Source: Larimichthys crocea (Eukaryota > Chordata > Actinopteri > Sciaenidae). Taken from it: a DNA stretch of 64,000 bases. This document shows positions 47,815 to 61,010 of this stretch, one piece after another; position 1 is the first letter of the stretch; every line of letters begins with the position of its first letter. Below the pieces are notes generated by a model that saw only the letters and a program-made list of their open reading frames with translations, did not search any database and was not told the DNA's origin. The DNA is taken from NCBI RefSeq assembly GCF_000972845.2, contig NC_040018.1:10699157-10763156 (forward strand), given 5' to 3'. Both the position numbers and the translations under genes were made by a program.

Positions 47815-47992
47815 TGGTAGACAGATTTTACCATGTTTGGACAGAGCCAGACTTGCAGTTTCCTTTCCAGTCTTTATACTGAGCTAAACTAACTGTTTCC
47901 TGGCTCAAGCTTCATGTTTATAGTACTGTGCGAGTGGTTTCAATCTCTGGTAATGTCCCAAACTGTCTTCAACAACTATTCCTTTAATGTAA
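47815..47992. mobile_element. Right part of the AAAGGAATAGTTTG repeat family
   Basis: Contains GACAGAGCCAGACTTGCAG, CCAGTCTTTATACTGAGCTAA, TTCATGTTTATAGTACTG and ends CAACTATTCCTTTAA, as in the right half of 49069-49478. Confidence 0.6.
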
Positions 47993-49068
47993 TGTAATGT
48001 AAACTCAGTGTGAACTGAACAAAAACCAGTATTTCAAACATAAGAGCATTGCAGTTCTGTGTCATTGAGAATCATAAGTAGAAGCTAAATCAGAAATTTG
48101 TCTTTTGACATACAATCTCTATGCGTTGCGTGATAAAACAGTTTTCAGGATCGGACGAAACACAGACTGCAGCGTTTGAGGAAAAGGTCTGTTCTGCTGC
48201 AACAACAATCCACATCCTCTTCTCTGGTCCCCTTCTCAAACTTGTCAAACTTCTTTCCTGAAGCTTTAAGACATTCACGAGCCTTTCATTAACTTCAGGA
48301 ACCGAACCTACTGTAACTCCTGGAAATGCACTGACATCCACAATTAATGCTTTTTAAAATGTTATTGGTGGGTTTATCATCTATTAATTTACAAGGGGTG
48401 TTGGACAAATGTTTCTATTATGGGAAGAGTTCATACCATAGAATTCAGTTACATAGATTTATTTTTGAGCATCTAATAAAAAATCTATTGTGATAATCTG
48501 TCTCAAGTATCAGAAATGCACTTTATCAGTTATTACATGAGTCATTTGCATTGTGCTGTATCTGACAAAGTTAATTTTCTATTTTCAGCGTTTTATAATA
48601 TTAGTTATATTTTAAGCAAATGTGAATGGAAGAATGATCTGTATATTTATGAAATAAGTATAGACTAAATAAATGGGATACCAACTTCAGAGATTTTAAT
48701 AAAAAAAAAAATATATGATTAGAGGAGACCCTCATACTGTGCCGGTCTATGTATTCGGGATATAATAAGTGTGTCAGCTCTTGTGTATTGTTTGGAATTC
48801 TGTATTGTACAATTTGACATGATATAAAAAATATACATAAATGAGATTAAAGAGCTTTTTGCAGCATAAAACAGCTATATGATCATTCAGGATAAAATGG
48901 TTGAATTTCATCTTTTTTTTTTTAACAAGCAACAGAATCGAAAAAGGGGAATTTTATAAAGATGATAAGGAGGACGTTTTCTCTTGACATCAATATTATT
49001 TTCTATGACTCAATCAAAATGACAGTAAAAGACAAAAACATTTAGTTTTATTTACCATGAAGTGCCCG

Positions 49069-49478
49069 TTAAAGGAATAGTTTCACATTTTGGATAATTA
49101 GCTTATTTAATTTCTTGCCAAGAGTGAGAGAATATGATTGATACCACTGTCACAGGAGACAATTAGAATAGCTCAGCATAAAGACTTATTAAGCCTGACA
49201 CTGTCCACCGACCATCATATAAAGTTGTTCAATTAATATGTTATATTTAATTAGTAGTATTAGTAGTATTGTTATATTGCACGGGCCGGATCCTATTTAC
49301 ACTTTTTTGTTTTTTGTACATATTAAACAAACACAGAGAGAGCCAGGCTAGTGGTTTTCACTTATTTCCAGTCTTTGTGCTAAGCTAAGCTAACTGCCCC
49401 CTTGAGTGTAGCTTCATGTTTACCGTATAAAGTGGTGTCAGTGTTGTCATTCAACTCTCTGTCAAACTATTCCTTTAA
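49069..49478. mobile_element. MITE with TTAAAGGAATAGTTT inverted termini
   Basis: Left TTAAAGGAATAGTTT and right AAACTATTCCTTTAA are perfect 15-bp inverted repeats. Inside are AGAGAATATGATTGATACCAC, GCTAAGCTAAGCTAACTG and TTCATGTTTACCGTATAAAG, a composition typical of a very common teleost repeat. Non-coding; superfamily not assigned. Confidence 0.78.
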
Positions 49479-49479
49479 A

Positions 49480-50400
49480 GCCAATTGGTTGACAATCCAA
49501 CACACTCATGGAAGCATTTTTTAATATCAATGGTGCTGTGATGTACAATAACTATAATCAACAAAAAGAAAATAAATGTAAACATGTCATGTGCGACGTT
49601 CAGTGAATGAATGAATATTTTACATGTACAAACTTACAAGCATTTTCTGTCCTTATTTTTCTAAACGTTTCAAAACATGACACAATTATATAAAAAAAAG
49701 TTGAACTCAATAACATCCAAATCATTGTTGGTTCTGTGTAAGAAAACAAGTGATTATTATTGTGCTGTTGAATCGCTGTACAGAGTTGTATCAGTAGTGC
49801 AGAATTCATCAACGGTAATTTCATCAGATTTGGTAATAATAAATGTGTTTGGGAACATTTCATTTGTCGGTTTAATGGGGTTCAGTGTGACAGTAATGCA
49901 GTCAGCTCGCTGCTGCTAGATTTACAAGCCTTAGCAATTACACAAGCTGCTTGAAAACCACCTCAGCATTTTTCATTTATTATTGGCTTCATACAACTGG
50001 GATCAAATTTGTCATGTTATTCAAGGTAAGAGAATGAGCTACAGTAACACCACGGGATGTCTGGATACCCAGCATGAGGGAATCTTCTATAGTGCACAGG
50101 TAAGAAAGGTCTAGTGTGCTGAAACATAGCACAGCTTAAAGCCTAAAAACAGAGGATTTCTTAGAGGAGAGGATCTTTGGTGATCTAAATATTAACTTAA
50201 AGGCTGTGTGTGTGTCTGTTTGTTTGCAGAGATGAAGAAAGAATTACTCTGTAAATTGAGGAGACATTACAGAGTGAGATCGAAGGGCCCAAGAGGCTTA
50301 GTGATAACGTCAGCAGTGATGTGATATAAGCGCACTCCAACCTCCACTTCAACCATGAAATAAATTAGTTGACACTTTCCCCCGAGAGTTGAGGAGAAAA

Positions 50401-50436
<36 letters not shown>

Positions 50437-50938
50437 AATCATGGCTACTCGTATGGATTTATGTAACAAATCATCTTGTGTGTCACTTACACATCATATT
50501 ATGAAATATCGTGTATTCATCTGAAACAGACTTGTATTTGCAGTGCAGACTCATCAGTATTCCGAACATTCACTTCACTTCCTATATGATCCCTATATGA
50601 CCAGTACATCGGTATATGGTCCTATGAACAGTGCCTGTTAGATTTCCCTTTCTCCAGGTCCCAATGTAAATGTACATTTATGGTCAGACATTACTCTTAT
50701 TTATAGTAGCCATATCACCTAGAAATTACATTTATATATTTATATCCAACTAAAATGCAACAAAAATACATATTGACAGTTTTTATCAACGTATCTACAG
50801 TCATTCTTTCAGTACTGTTTTTGTTGGGCCATTGCTACATTTCTTTGCCCATTACAGCCTCCAAATGTTGATCAACTGTACAGGTCCTCAGGCATATGTG
50901 TGCTTATGATACAAACAATTAGGCACCTACTGTACGTG
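49480..50938. other. Intergenic, nothing recognised
   Basis: Contains a (GA)n microsatellite at about 50403-50432. No gene supported. Confidence 0.4.
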
Positions 50939-51383
50939 TTAAACCATTGTGTGTAGGATTTAGTGGCACCTAGTGGTGTAGTTTGCAAATTGCAACCACC
51001 TCCATCGTCCTTCCAGTCCAAGTGTGACAGAGAAACTACAGTGGTTGCAAAACACGTGAAAAGCACAAAAGACCTTATCTAGAGCCAGTATTTATTTTGT
51101 CCTTTCCGCTGCTGTAGAAATGGTGGTCCAACATGGCGGACTACCCTGTACAAACTTCTGGGAAACAATTGAACTATGCAGCCTAATTACTCATGGTAGA
51201 AGCCAAGGAAAAATGACCAAAACTGAGCAAGTTAACTGGCAGGCAAAATGCTATGCTTCTGAAAAGCCCCTGGTGGGGTGATGAAGCTGCATGGAGAACG
51301 GACCAAAACAGTGTCATGGGCACAACGTAACAGAGCTGGGACCAGTGGGGTCCAAGTGTTTATCTTACATACTGAACCTTTAA
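50939..51383. mobile_element. TTAAAGG-type MITE, copy D
   Basis: Left TTAAACCATTGTGTGTAGG followed by ATTTAGTGGCACCTAGTGG; contains TGCTGTAGAAATGGTGG and AACATGGCGGAC; right end ACATACTGAACCTTTAA. Longest of the four copies. Confidence 0.75.
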
Positions 51384-51384
51384 T

Positions 51385-52750
51385 ATAATCTATGACGTTA
51401 ACTGTCTCTTGCTGAACTAATATGGCAAAACAAATTAGTAATATATAAATGTAATTTTTTAATTGCTTGCATTAAACACCTGAGGACACTGATGACACCT
51501 TGAAAAAGCAGCTCAAGAGGGATTAAGAATCACCAATCATGACTTGAAAACCAGACTACTGGTCATAATTAGATCTGCTTATAGCACAGGTGTTTATAGT
51601 TCCAAGACAAAAATGCCACAATTACATAATTGCAAGCTTTGAAATCTTGATTTTAATTGAGAGCTCAGAGAACAACTGTAAGAGCAACTTTTCCTGGGAT
51701 AATGTGACAGTGATATTTTTGAAATTTCATGAGCGTGGAATAAAACATGGGACTCCGACACAATTATCCACTCACACAGCCACTTTTCATAATGAATGTA
51801 CTTGGGGAACAAAAAAGGCCGCCACAGCTCTGCTGTGTAGAGACAACTGTGTCGTAACAATGTGCGTAAAGTGCCATGTTTAACAGCTTGTGACTGGAAA
51901 ACATCTGTAGGTATCTAATCAGAGGTGTAGGAAAGATTCAACAAGCATAATACAAATACAATCCCTCATAAATAAGATGATGATAGACAGTAAACACTAA
52001 TTTGCAAGTATACAAAAAACAGAGATGGTGGATATTTGTTAGTCAGAATCATTTAAATATATTCAAATGTCTTGAAGAGAGTAGACGAGCTGCTTTGAGG
52101 AGCTTAAAATAAACTGAAAATAGTTCAACGCAGAAGGGGATGGGAATGTCAGGACTTCAAATAATAAAGTGGTGGTAAATAAATGTCCCCGTGTCGTGTG
52201 ATTTTCAGGGTAACTGAGGACCAGCCTTGTTTTCTGTATTAGACTCTGTATCTCTGTATTTACACCACAACACACACACACACACATACACACACACACA
52301 CAAATAACAATATGCCTTCAGCAAGAGACACTGTAGACAATAGGTCAGAGCACTTAGGAGCCTCAGCAAGGTTATGTATTGTTGTCTGTCCTGTTTCTTT
52401 TTTATCCTCTCTCGTTTCATTGTCCTAATGAATTTTTAATTGTCTCTCTAAGCTCTTAAGGCAAGAGATGTGTGTCAGAACCAATAAAGCACAGAGACCA
52501 CCTGTGGCTGGTGTCTTTTTTTGGCACGACACAGGAAAGGGCAAAGGCAGAGATGGCTGAGAGGGGTGACAGGGAGGGCTGGGTTTGGGAGCGACGCTGT
52601 GTTTCCTCCACGGGGGCAACAACAGGTCACGACCACTCCAGGTTTGCAGGTGTCAAAAAAATATGTAAGATGATACTTAACAACTGTGAATACCCTCATC
52701 TCTTCATCCCATCCTCATTGGTATTTTTAGGATTTAGTGCTCCCAGTTTC
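51385..52750. other. Intergenic, nothing recognised
   Basis: (CA)n tract at about 52266-52302. Open frames around 52425-52765 are overlapping on both strands and lack domain motifs. Confidence 0.35.
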
Positions 52751-52754
52751 ACAG

Positions 52755-52985
52755 TGATGTTATAAATATGGACAGTTGTGCACATGTATTTGTTATGATT
52801 ACATTAGTTATGATCGGGAAGCGGTGAGTCGACCACTTTGTTAACACAGCCAAACATTGAACAAATGCAACAACACAAGACATAGTACAGTAAGAGACCG
52901 AACTCAACATCTGTCTTTTAGCCTTTTATTTCATGAAGCTCTCGCCAACAAGATTTACTCCCTTGTTTTCTCTTCTTAGCTTTGT
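52755..52985 (+). repeat. Unclassified long interspersed repeat, copy 2
   Basis: Diverged partner of 18395-18660, direct orientation. See that entry for shared blocks. Confidence 0.55.
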
Positions 52986-53189
52986 CTGTTATTATGTCCA
53001 TAGAGGCTGCTGAGCCCGGTTATATTGCCAAATTGCCCAGCTCAGGTTCTGGCATGACACTAGCTCTTCCCCACTACTCAGGCCTAACGCTGCTTTCTGC
53101 CAGAGAGTTACAGTACATTAAAAATAATCTTGGATAATCTGTAGGAAGTTACATTACAGCCAGCAGCTAGGTTAGTATAAATACTGGAA

Positions 53190-53300
53190 TCATGGGGAAA
53201 CCATTAACATGGCCCTTTCTAAAGAAAATAAAATCTGCCTACCAGCACTTCTAGATTACCATGTCATCTCTCATTTGTTTAATCCATGCAAAAATCAAAA
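53190..53300 (+). repeat. Internal fragment of the AAAGGAATAGTTTG repeat family
   Basis: AAAATCTGCCTACCAGCAC and TTTGTTTAATCCATGCAAAA are the internal blocks I recognise for this teleost repeat; no termini remain. Confidence 0.45.
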
Positions 53301-53591
53301 AACAGTTACAGATTTAAATTTCTTGGCCCTGAGTCGAACATTGTCCAGCCAGGGTAGCTGTTTCCCCTTTATGCTAAACTGACCTATCCTGCAACTATTT
53401 CATGTTTAATTGACAGTGGTATTGAAGTGGTATATACCTTTTGATCCAACATTAACTCTTCGCAAGAAAACTACTATAAAAGTCTTTTTAGCCAGCTACT
53501 CAGAGAAGAGGAAAGGGGATTTTATTGGTTTAAATGGCTAATTGGCTAAAACCATTTTCTATTCTTTATTTCTGCATGTGTTACCAGCAGA

Positions 53592-53925
53592 TATCCATCC
53601 ATCCATTTTCTGTAACCACTTATCCTTGTCAGGGTCGTGTGGGGCTGGAGCCTATTCCAGCTGACTTTGAGCGAGAGGCAGGGTACACCCTGGACAAGTT
53701 CATCACAGGGCACATAGAGACAAACAACCATTCATTCACAGTCACGTTCACACCTACGGGCAATTTAGAGTCACCAATTAACCTATTAAGTGCATGTCTT
53801 TGGACTGTGGGGGGAAGCTGAAGAACCTGGAGAGAACCCACGCAGACAGAGGGAGAACATGCAAACTCCTCACAGAAAGGCCCCAACCGAGGTTGGAACC
53901 AGGAACCTTCTTACTGACTTCTTCC
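53592..53925 (-). mobile_element. SINE with (GGAT)n tail, nearly full length
   Basis: Same family as 37628-37900: ATCCATCCATTTTCTGTAAC tail side, CAGCTGACTTTGAGCG, GCAATTTAGAGTCACCAATT, AACATGCAAACTCC, AGAAAGGCCCC and a remnant B box (GGTTGGAACC). The first part of the tRNA head is missing or decayed. No clear target-site duplication. Confidence 0.78.
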
Positions 53926-53940
53926 ACCTAGAAGATATCA

Positions 53941-54095
53941 TAGTGTTATATTTTTTATATTTTTTTTGAAAGATTATTTTTTTGGCCTTTGCTTTATTTG
54001 ATAGAGACACCCGAAGAGCGACAGGAAATGTGGGGAGAAAGATGGGGAACGACATGCGGGAAGAGCCACACAGGTCGAGATTCGATTTTTCATAT
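53941..54095 (-). mobile_element. SINE fragment with decayed B box
   Basis: On plus: poly(T), AGATTATTTTTTTGGCC, ATTTGATAGAGAC, GACAGGAAATGTGGGGAG, GACATGCGGGA and AGGTCGAGATTCGATT, the reverse of the tail, body and B box of the 32935-33104 SINE type. Directly adjoins the SINE at 53592-53925. Confidence 0.65.
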
Positions 54096-54539
54096 ATTTA
54101 AGATATATAGTATCTTGTAATACCACATGGAAAGGGTGAAATAGAAGAAAAGTAGATTTGAAGTTCATTCAAATAAAATAAATATCCTGTTAAAATACAC
54201 AGTGCAGTTACAGAGCCACAATACTTTTCTAAAACTGTCACATGTGACACGCGAGTTGTATAATGAAGCTTTAGTTTCGCTAATATTCAACCACTAGAGA
54301 GATAATCAGTTTCTGACATGAGCTGATTGCTTGCCACCTCTTAACAGTAATTTGCTTCCCAAACCTCTAAAGGTGAAGTGCTTTTCTGTTTGACAGCGTT
54401 CCCATTTTGAAGTACATGAAATCGCTTTACCCGAGGTGATGCTGCAGGCCAGGAAAAATTGTGCAAGGCTGCTATGATTAAAGGTTGTAAATGATCTCTC
54501 ACTGCCCTCATGTGATATTTCTACTGACAGGCATCCGAT

Positions 54540-55235
54540 TAAAGGAAAAAGCCAACATAAGGGTCTTAGTGAAGTGTTAGGCCACCACATGCTGCCAGAA
54601 CAGCTTTAATGTCCTTGGATTTGATTCCACGAACCTGTTTTAATGATGGTAGTGTCTCCTTTAGGTGTTTAACTGGGTTGAGATGCGATCACTGTGAGGG
54701 TCATAGCATATGATTAATATATGATTCAAACCACACAGTGACACCTCAAGCCCTATGGATAGGCACAATGTCATCTTCGAAGAGGCCCCTCGCATCAGGA
54801 TAGAAATATTTCATCACTGGATAAAGGCTATCACTCAGAATATGTTTGTATTGATTCGCAGTGACCCTTCCCTCTAAAGGGGCAGGTGGACCCAAACCAT
54901 GGTAGCAAAATGCCCCTATAGCATAACAGAGACAAATCCAGACCTGTACCACTCTCTTTGAGAAGACCACACATGCCCTCGCCCACTTGTCAAAAAAAAA
55001 AATGGAAAAGGATGACTCATCTGACCACATCTTTCTTTTTCCATTTTCCTACATCTCTGTCAACCAGTGCAGATGTTTTTTGCACCACCTAAATCTGCAT
55101 TCATCTTTGTCACGAGGAGCTGCAGACTGACTATAATCTCTATGTGATTGTTGACTGATTAGTCTGATCACGTCCTGCATTGACATTCGGTCACCTGAGG
55201 AAGAGCAGCTCTTCTGCTTTTCCTTACATATCACA
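54540..55235 (-). pseudogene. Tc1/mariner-type transposase fossil
   Basis: Minus-strand frames give in order WCKKHLHWLTEM, WSDESSFSIF (first catalytic Asp region), LGPPAPLEGRVTANQY, ILSDSLYPVMKYFYPDAR, EDDIVPIHRA (second Asp region, usual form QDNDPKH), LNPVKHLKETL (usual form LNPIEHLWE, carrying the third acidic residue) and AACGGLTL at the end. Frames change between blocks and stops intervene, so it is dead. Inverted terminal repeats were not found. Confidence 0.75.
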
Positions 55236-55239
55236 CTAA

Positions 55240-57010
55240 TGCATGAGCATCACGGTCATTAAATGTGCAGTCGATAGTGCACCTGTTTGGCAGAAGCTCC
55301 ATTTGAAATGTTTCTTATCTTATTTATTCAACTTTTTCCTTTATTTTGTCACCTGCGTGTATATTGTAGAAAAAAGCTGGAGCTCCTTCGAGAGTCCAGA
55401 AACAGATGGCTTCGTCACCGTCTGTCCATCTTGCTCGGTCCCACACCTCTCACATACGTCAGCTAGATTATTCACCTATAATCACAGTGCAGCCCCAGTG
55501 ATGCCACCAGGTCTGCATGGAGTCTGCACTGACATTGTCCTCTATAAATACGTCCACCTACGCAATCTCCTCAATAAACTTACTATTGCACTTAACTTGA
55601 GTGTTCCTGTCACTGCAGCGTGTCCTCAGACAGAGAAGTTACTCTGTAATATTTAATGCAAGGGTTTTACTGTGTTTCAAAATCAAGCGGCAAAATGCAA
55701 ACTTAAAAGGTTTTAAACCAAATAAATGTTAAATGCATTACTAATAAACACTGCAATAAATATATTCCTACTTACTAATGGCACTTTTTTTATATTTAAA
55801 TCAGCTTCAACAAAGAATAATGTTTCTGACAGGAATATTTATTTTACATAGAATTCATTAGGCTTTGTTTTTTATGTATACATGTCTGTAAAGGGCTCAG
55901 TTATATATTAACGGCCTGTAGCGCACCCACTGGGTTGAACGATGCCTTTCAGCCTACTTATTTCACGCTGTCCTGGTCTAATGAGAGCTGAAGTCCCATA
56001 TGGCTTTACTGCATGGCTAAGAGTGAGTGAGTGTTGGCTTACTTTATCAGGAGTGGGTGGGTGTTACGTAAAACCTGAAACAACTGTAGGACAATGTTAA
56101 AAATAGCATAAGTGAAAACGTAATATTTGGGAAGCATCTGAAGTGGGACCTTGGGATTTTACTTCAATACCGTAGACCTTATTGTGTGCACTATCAAACA
56201 ATAAAATAATATCTGAACAAATACATGTTCAGATTTTGAGTTGCAGCAGCATGTTACACATGCACGACTTTTGTGTTAAAGTCAATAAATAATTACAACC
56301 AATTAAGTTTTCAAATGTTGTTTATTCACTCAAGTGCCTGTAAACAGCTTTTTAATTAAGGTAATGAATTACAACTACCCCGGTTACTGTAATTAAGTAA
56401 TTTCTTGGGGTAATTGTACATTTAGTGGTACTTTTACTTAAGCATGCATTACCTAATGTACTTCACTACTTCTAAAATCATAAATCACTACTGAGTAGGC
56501 TACAGTTTGAATTATATCCAAACCTTTCCTCTGCATTCTTCTTGGCCGAGCGCTGCTTCTTTTTGGTGCCCATGTTTACCACAGTCGGAGCTCTGCAGCC
56601 GGTTTGCAATATGCTGCGATTGTTTCTGTGTCATTCACTGAGATAGAATCTGAAAATGAAAACACATTGTGTGCTAAGGAAATGATCAAACCCTGCTGCA
56701 ATAGCTTGGGTTTGGACCCAAACAGCACAGGAGTTGGGAGTAATTCAGGGACTAGATTTATGATTTTCAAGATTTATGAACAGAAAACCCAACAGAGACA
56801 GATTAGACCATGTCTTGGATTGTTTGCAATGCATTAGAGGAAATTTAAACTGATTACATGTGGTCTAGGTTGAGAACATTTTACTAGCTGTTAACAGACA
56901 GAATTCCTGCTTTATATTTGTTGAGAAAACAAATTGCCTCTATTTGATCTATTTATACCTTCCTATCATTTCTCAGAGGAATTTGGTTTGCAAAAAGAAG
57001 ATACTTTTAT
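55240..57010. other. Intergenic, nothing recognised
   Basis: A 137-codon open frame at 55243-55656 overlaps the transposase edge and shows no domain. No gene supported. Confidence 0.35.
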
Positions 57011-57011
57011 T

Positions 57012-57115
57012 TGCATTTACATTTAGTCATTTTGCAGACGCTTTTATCCAAAGCGACTTAAAGAGAAGGGAAACAATCAAGGTACAGTGCAATAAGAAAG
57101 TGTTAGTGCAGCAGT
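57012..57115 (+). repeat. Teleost repeat with CATTTTGCAGACGCTTTTAT core
   Basis: Contains ACATTTAGTCATTTTGCAGA, CGCTTTTATCCAAAGCGACTT and CAGTGCAATAAGAAAG, a motif set I recognise as very frequent in fish genomes. Element type not assigned. Confidence 0.6.
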
Positions 57116-57119
57116 AAGT

Positions 57120-60100
57120 GCTGTGACAATTCTCATTTTAGCAATAAACAACGATAAATAATGTAACTGTACAAAGCAAAGGTGTATAACTAATGACTGC
57201 TTTCCAGTAGCCAATAGCGATGCAGGACAGGGGACAATCAGCTAACTATAACCAAAGCTAACAGGAGACTTAAATTTGTCAAAGATGTATCTTACTTGAG
57301 ATGAAAGACATTATTATCTATATTTTTTATGTTAAAATACCACTTGTAATAACATTCATATTGATATATCTATCCCCTGCCTCCTGTGTGCCTTGTATGT
57401 ATGCACACTGCATCAGCACCATCACTGGTAACTGGTTTGGGCAGTGTGGTGTGTCGTTAATGGCTCTGTCCGCCTCACTCACACCTGTGACTTCCTGTAG
57501 CCCCAGGCTTCAACAGCTTTCAAAACAGCCATCTGCAGAATGACTCTGGGCTGTATACTATGCAGCACTCAAGGTAGTTGAGGTCTCCAAAAAGCATTAA
57601 AGCTTTTTCACAGTTACATCATTGTAGTATGTCTTTATTTGTCATACGTAGTGACACAAAAATGACTCATTTCCTTCAAGGCTTTTATCTTCTTAAATTG
57701 ACATGTTGGGAACATTTTCTGTCGACACTACACTGTCTTTTAGACTGATGCAAGATTACCCTCCAAGCTCACTGTAGCTAAGGTCCAAAATCAAATCTTG
57801 TCTTCTGTGCTTGCGACATTGGCCGCATTGTGATCCTGGTGAAAATGAGTCATCTCTGTGCCACTCAACCCTTATTTGCATGAAGTGCGGTGATGTATGA
57901 AAGACAAAGAGGGTGTGGTAAGGCTGGTTCCCAATGTGGAGTTGTATCATATGCACTGATGTGAGCTGGAAAGCAGTAAGGTTAAAAAAAAACACTGATC
58001 TTCATGTTATTATGGTGAAAAAAATTGTTTGTAGTATTTATATAAAGTGAACTATAATCGCACATGTATATAAGGAAGTTAAGCCACTAACCCCAGGAGT
58101 TTAGAAATAAGAGGAATGGACAATAAAAGGCATAAATATTGTACTGTATTAAATAGATTGATTCACTACTGCAGCAGGTCAGACTGGAAGTGATATTCAT
58201 ATGATTGTATTTTGGAAGGATGTAAAACCCTGCAACACTGAAGTATACACGTGTAAAAGGAGCATGAATGAAGCTGCTTGCTACAGTGTCATACGGTATT
58301 AAATATGCATATAAAAACAAAATAATTCAACTCATTTAACAAACTGACAAACAATTACTCTCACATACTTTCTTAAAAACACTTCATACAGTTTTCCACA
58401 ACTTTTATCTGCCTGTGTTATTACGTTACATTACATCACCATCAGGATTCAGGGAGAACATTTATGCCTGCTTGGTTGACCTGACCTGACAGGCTCACAG
58501 CTGTCCTCCTCCTCCTCAACAAACACCTCAGACTGCACCGGCAGCTCTCCGACTTACATAATGACGCCTGCTTGACATCCGCCTTACTCTCCATTCATAT
58601 GTTTCACCCCTTTTACAGAATTTGACAAATTTGTCGAGGGCCTGCATTCATTCAAGACTTCTCAACGATGCTGTACCATTATATACCATAAGCCATTTTA
58701 TAATTGACTTTGAAAGTATAAGTGCTGAGGAGGACTAACGATGAAGAGTCTGACAATTAGATTTCCACATTTATCCTTTGCTCCGCCCTGATGAGGCACT
58801 GCAGAAGTGCTGTCAGCTGTTGCATCTGTGTGCGCCTCACGCCCAGAGGAGCTGATGATGCTATTCCTCGACATACAGAGTCACGATGTTCCCAACATAA
58901 CTCAGAACGTTTAAAATACGTCTGTAAGCATGTAAGTAAACTAGTGCTTCCGGTGCATAGAAGGTTGCTATGGCAACTTGAGAAAGGAAACGCACATTCA
59001 AACATTTGGTAATTTCTTGGTTGTGCTTTCGTCCCATCTAGTGCCACCTTTGAGTTAGGATCAGACGTAAACCACTGAAGCAGGTAATGAATGTTTCTGT
59101 CTGTTCCTGTTTGTCTGAATATAGGAAAACAAAAAGTTTGAAAGCAGAATTAAAGCATATGGCAGAGGGGATATTCAGTGCATTGAAAAATACAAAGCAG
59201 TTTCAAATAGAAAACAGCTGAACTCTCCTTACTGACACTTCGCCCTTGTGGAAAGTTAGTATGGCCAACTGAAAGAACAGAGTCATACCTACTCTTTATG
59301 AATACAACACATCAAAAGACAGATGGACGTGGAAACCAAATAGCATCTTTATAAATTCAACCCGTAACCCTGTGGAAGTCAACAGACAACTCAACCTGCT
59401 TCTGAACAGATCACTGCACATCATCACTCTGTCGTCTGGAGAAAACAAACCAGTTGTCACATGATGAACAGTGAACCTCCAGTGAACAGTGAACCTGTCA
59501 AATGCCATCATTTAATTGTGTTTCCCTGACAAACAGTGGAGATCCTGTGCACAATGCAGAGTTTGTGTTTGCTGCCTGGCTGGCTATGCCTAACACAATT
59601 CACACCACTTCCTCCAGTCCCAAGAAACAAGATGGGAAGATGCTCACAGGGACACAGGGAGTGTCTCGGTGGCTGGCCTGGCTCTTGCTTTGAATGCCAA
59701 GCATTCTTGACCAAAGTGACATCAGTTTGTACAGCAGCATGCTCGAGAAAACCTTCATTCAGCACGGACTGGGTTGCATGTCATGGTGAAGGAGGGGATC
59801 TAATCTAATCTGGGTCAACGGCAACAGAATCCAGTCAGATGTCATTTAATGGAAGCATCTGGAGCCAAACGCCATTGGCCCCTCCTGGGACAAAGTCCAG
59901 GCAGGACAGGACTGTGTTGCTATTGTTCTGCTAAGACACACTGGACAGGAGGTTTGGCTGAACCGATGACATTGCTTGTGGCAGAAATGGCTCTACCTGC
60001 ATGAGAACATGGCTCTCAGTTTCTCATAATTTTTCCTGTACTGTATAAACCTCTGCAGGTTGGGATAACCCACTTGAAGGAACCAGCTACAAAAGGAGGA

Positions 60101-61010
60101 AATGTTGACGAAGCAGGCAGCTGCTGAATTGGAAAAACAGCACAGTGCACTCAATACCCAGAAAATTCAAATACTACAGTGACCAGTCCAGGAAAAAACC
60201 TGAGCTGTTTCCTCATCTCATCTCTGATCTAATTCACGCTTTACCCCATAGTTTGTTCACGTTTACATCACTGGGTATGATATGCCAATATGTATCAATA
60301 TAGCAAATCTGTTCAAATATACTTAATCCTGTTATACAGTACATTTTCTTCTGTCCCCATTTTTCTGGTGGAATAAACCAAAAGATTAGTTGGAGATTAT
60401 GAGACGCAGGAGGTTTGAGCTGGAACATAGGCTGCCCGCTAAATCTTTTTAATGAAATTTAATGAAATGCTTCATTAAGTTTATAATGGCTTTATGTAAA
60501 TGTCTTATTTACTTTTGGTAGCAAATCCTCACACAGTACCTCACAAATCATCATCATCAGGTTAAATTCTGATGTGAATCGCTTTTCAACAGACCACTAA
60601 AAAGTGCGACGCTTCCTTAGGTTTCCATGTGTATGTTTAGATTACGGACAAACACAGAATCACCATGATCCCTCATGCACTGCAGCATATACAGGAGGAA
60701 GAAGAAGAAGGCCTTCAATCTCATCACTTTACACAGGAAGCGCCTTTGGCAGCAAATCTTATTTTGAGTCAAAGCGGATGTATCCGTGTCCCTTGAGCTC
60801 TTATAGATTTTGGGGTTTCCTCTGCCTTCTTCACTGATTTGGTACGCCGAATAAAATTGAGAATTTCGCGTAAACAGGTTTTTTCCGGTCATTTTACTGG
60901 TTTTCACTAGAGATTTAAGTCAGAGATTTGGCATGTTTCTCTGGAGGGCTTTCATGCTCTTGCTCTTGCTCTGAAGTTATTCCAGTGTTTATATCTCCTC
61001 TGTGTCTGCA
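57120..61010. other. Intergenic, no gene supported
   Basis: Short overlapping open frames only. Nothing with a recognisable domain or paired splice sites. Confidence 0.35.

Noticed and set aside
59502..59808. Cluster of overlapping Cys/Pro-rich frames
   Set aside because: Both strands are open over moderately GC-rich sequence; no recognisable domain. Possibly decayed repeat.
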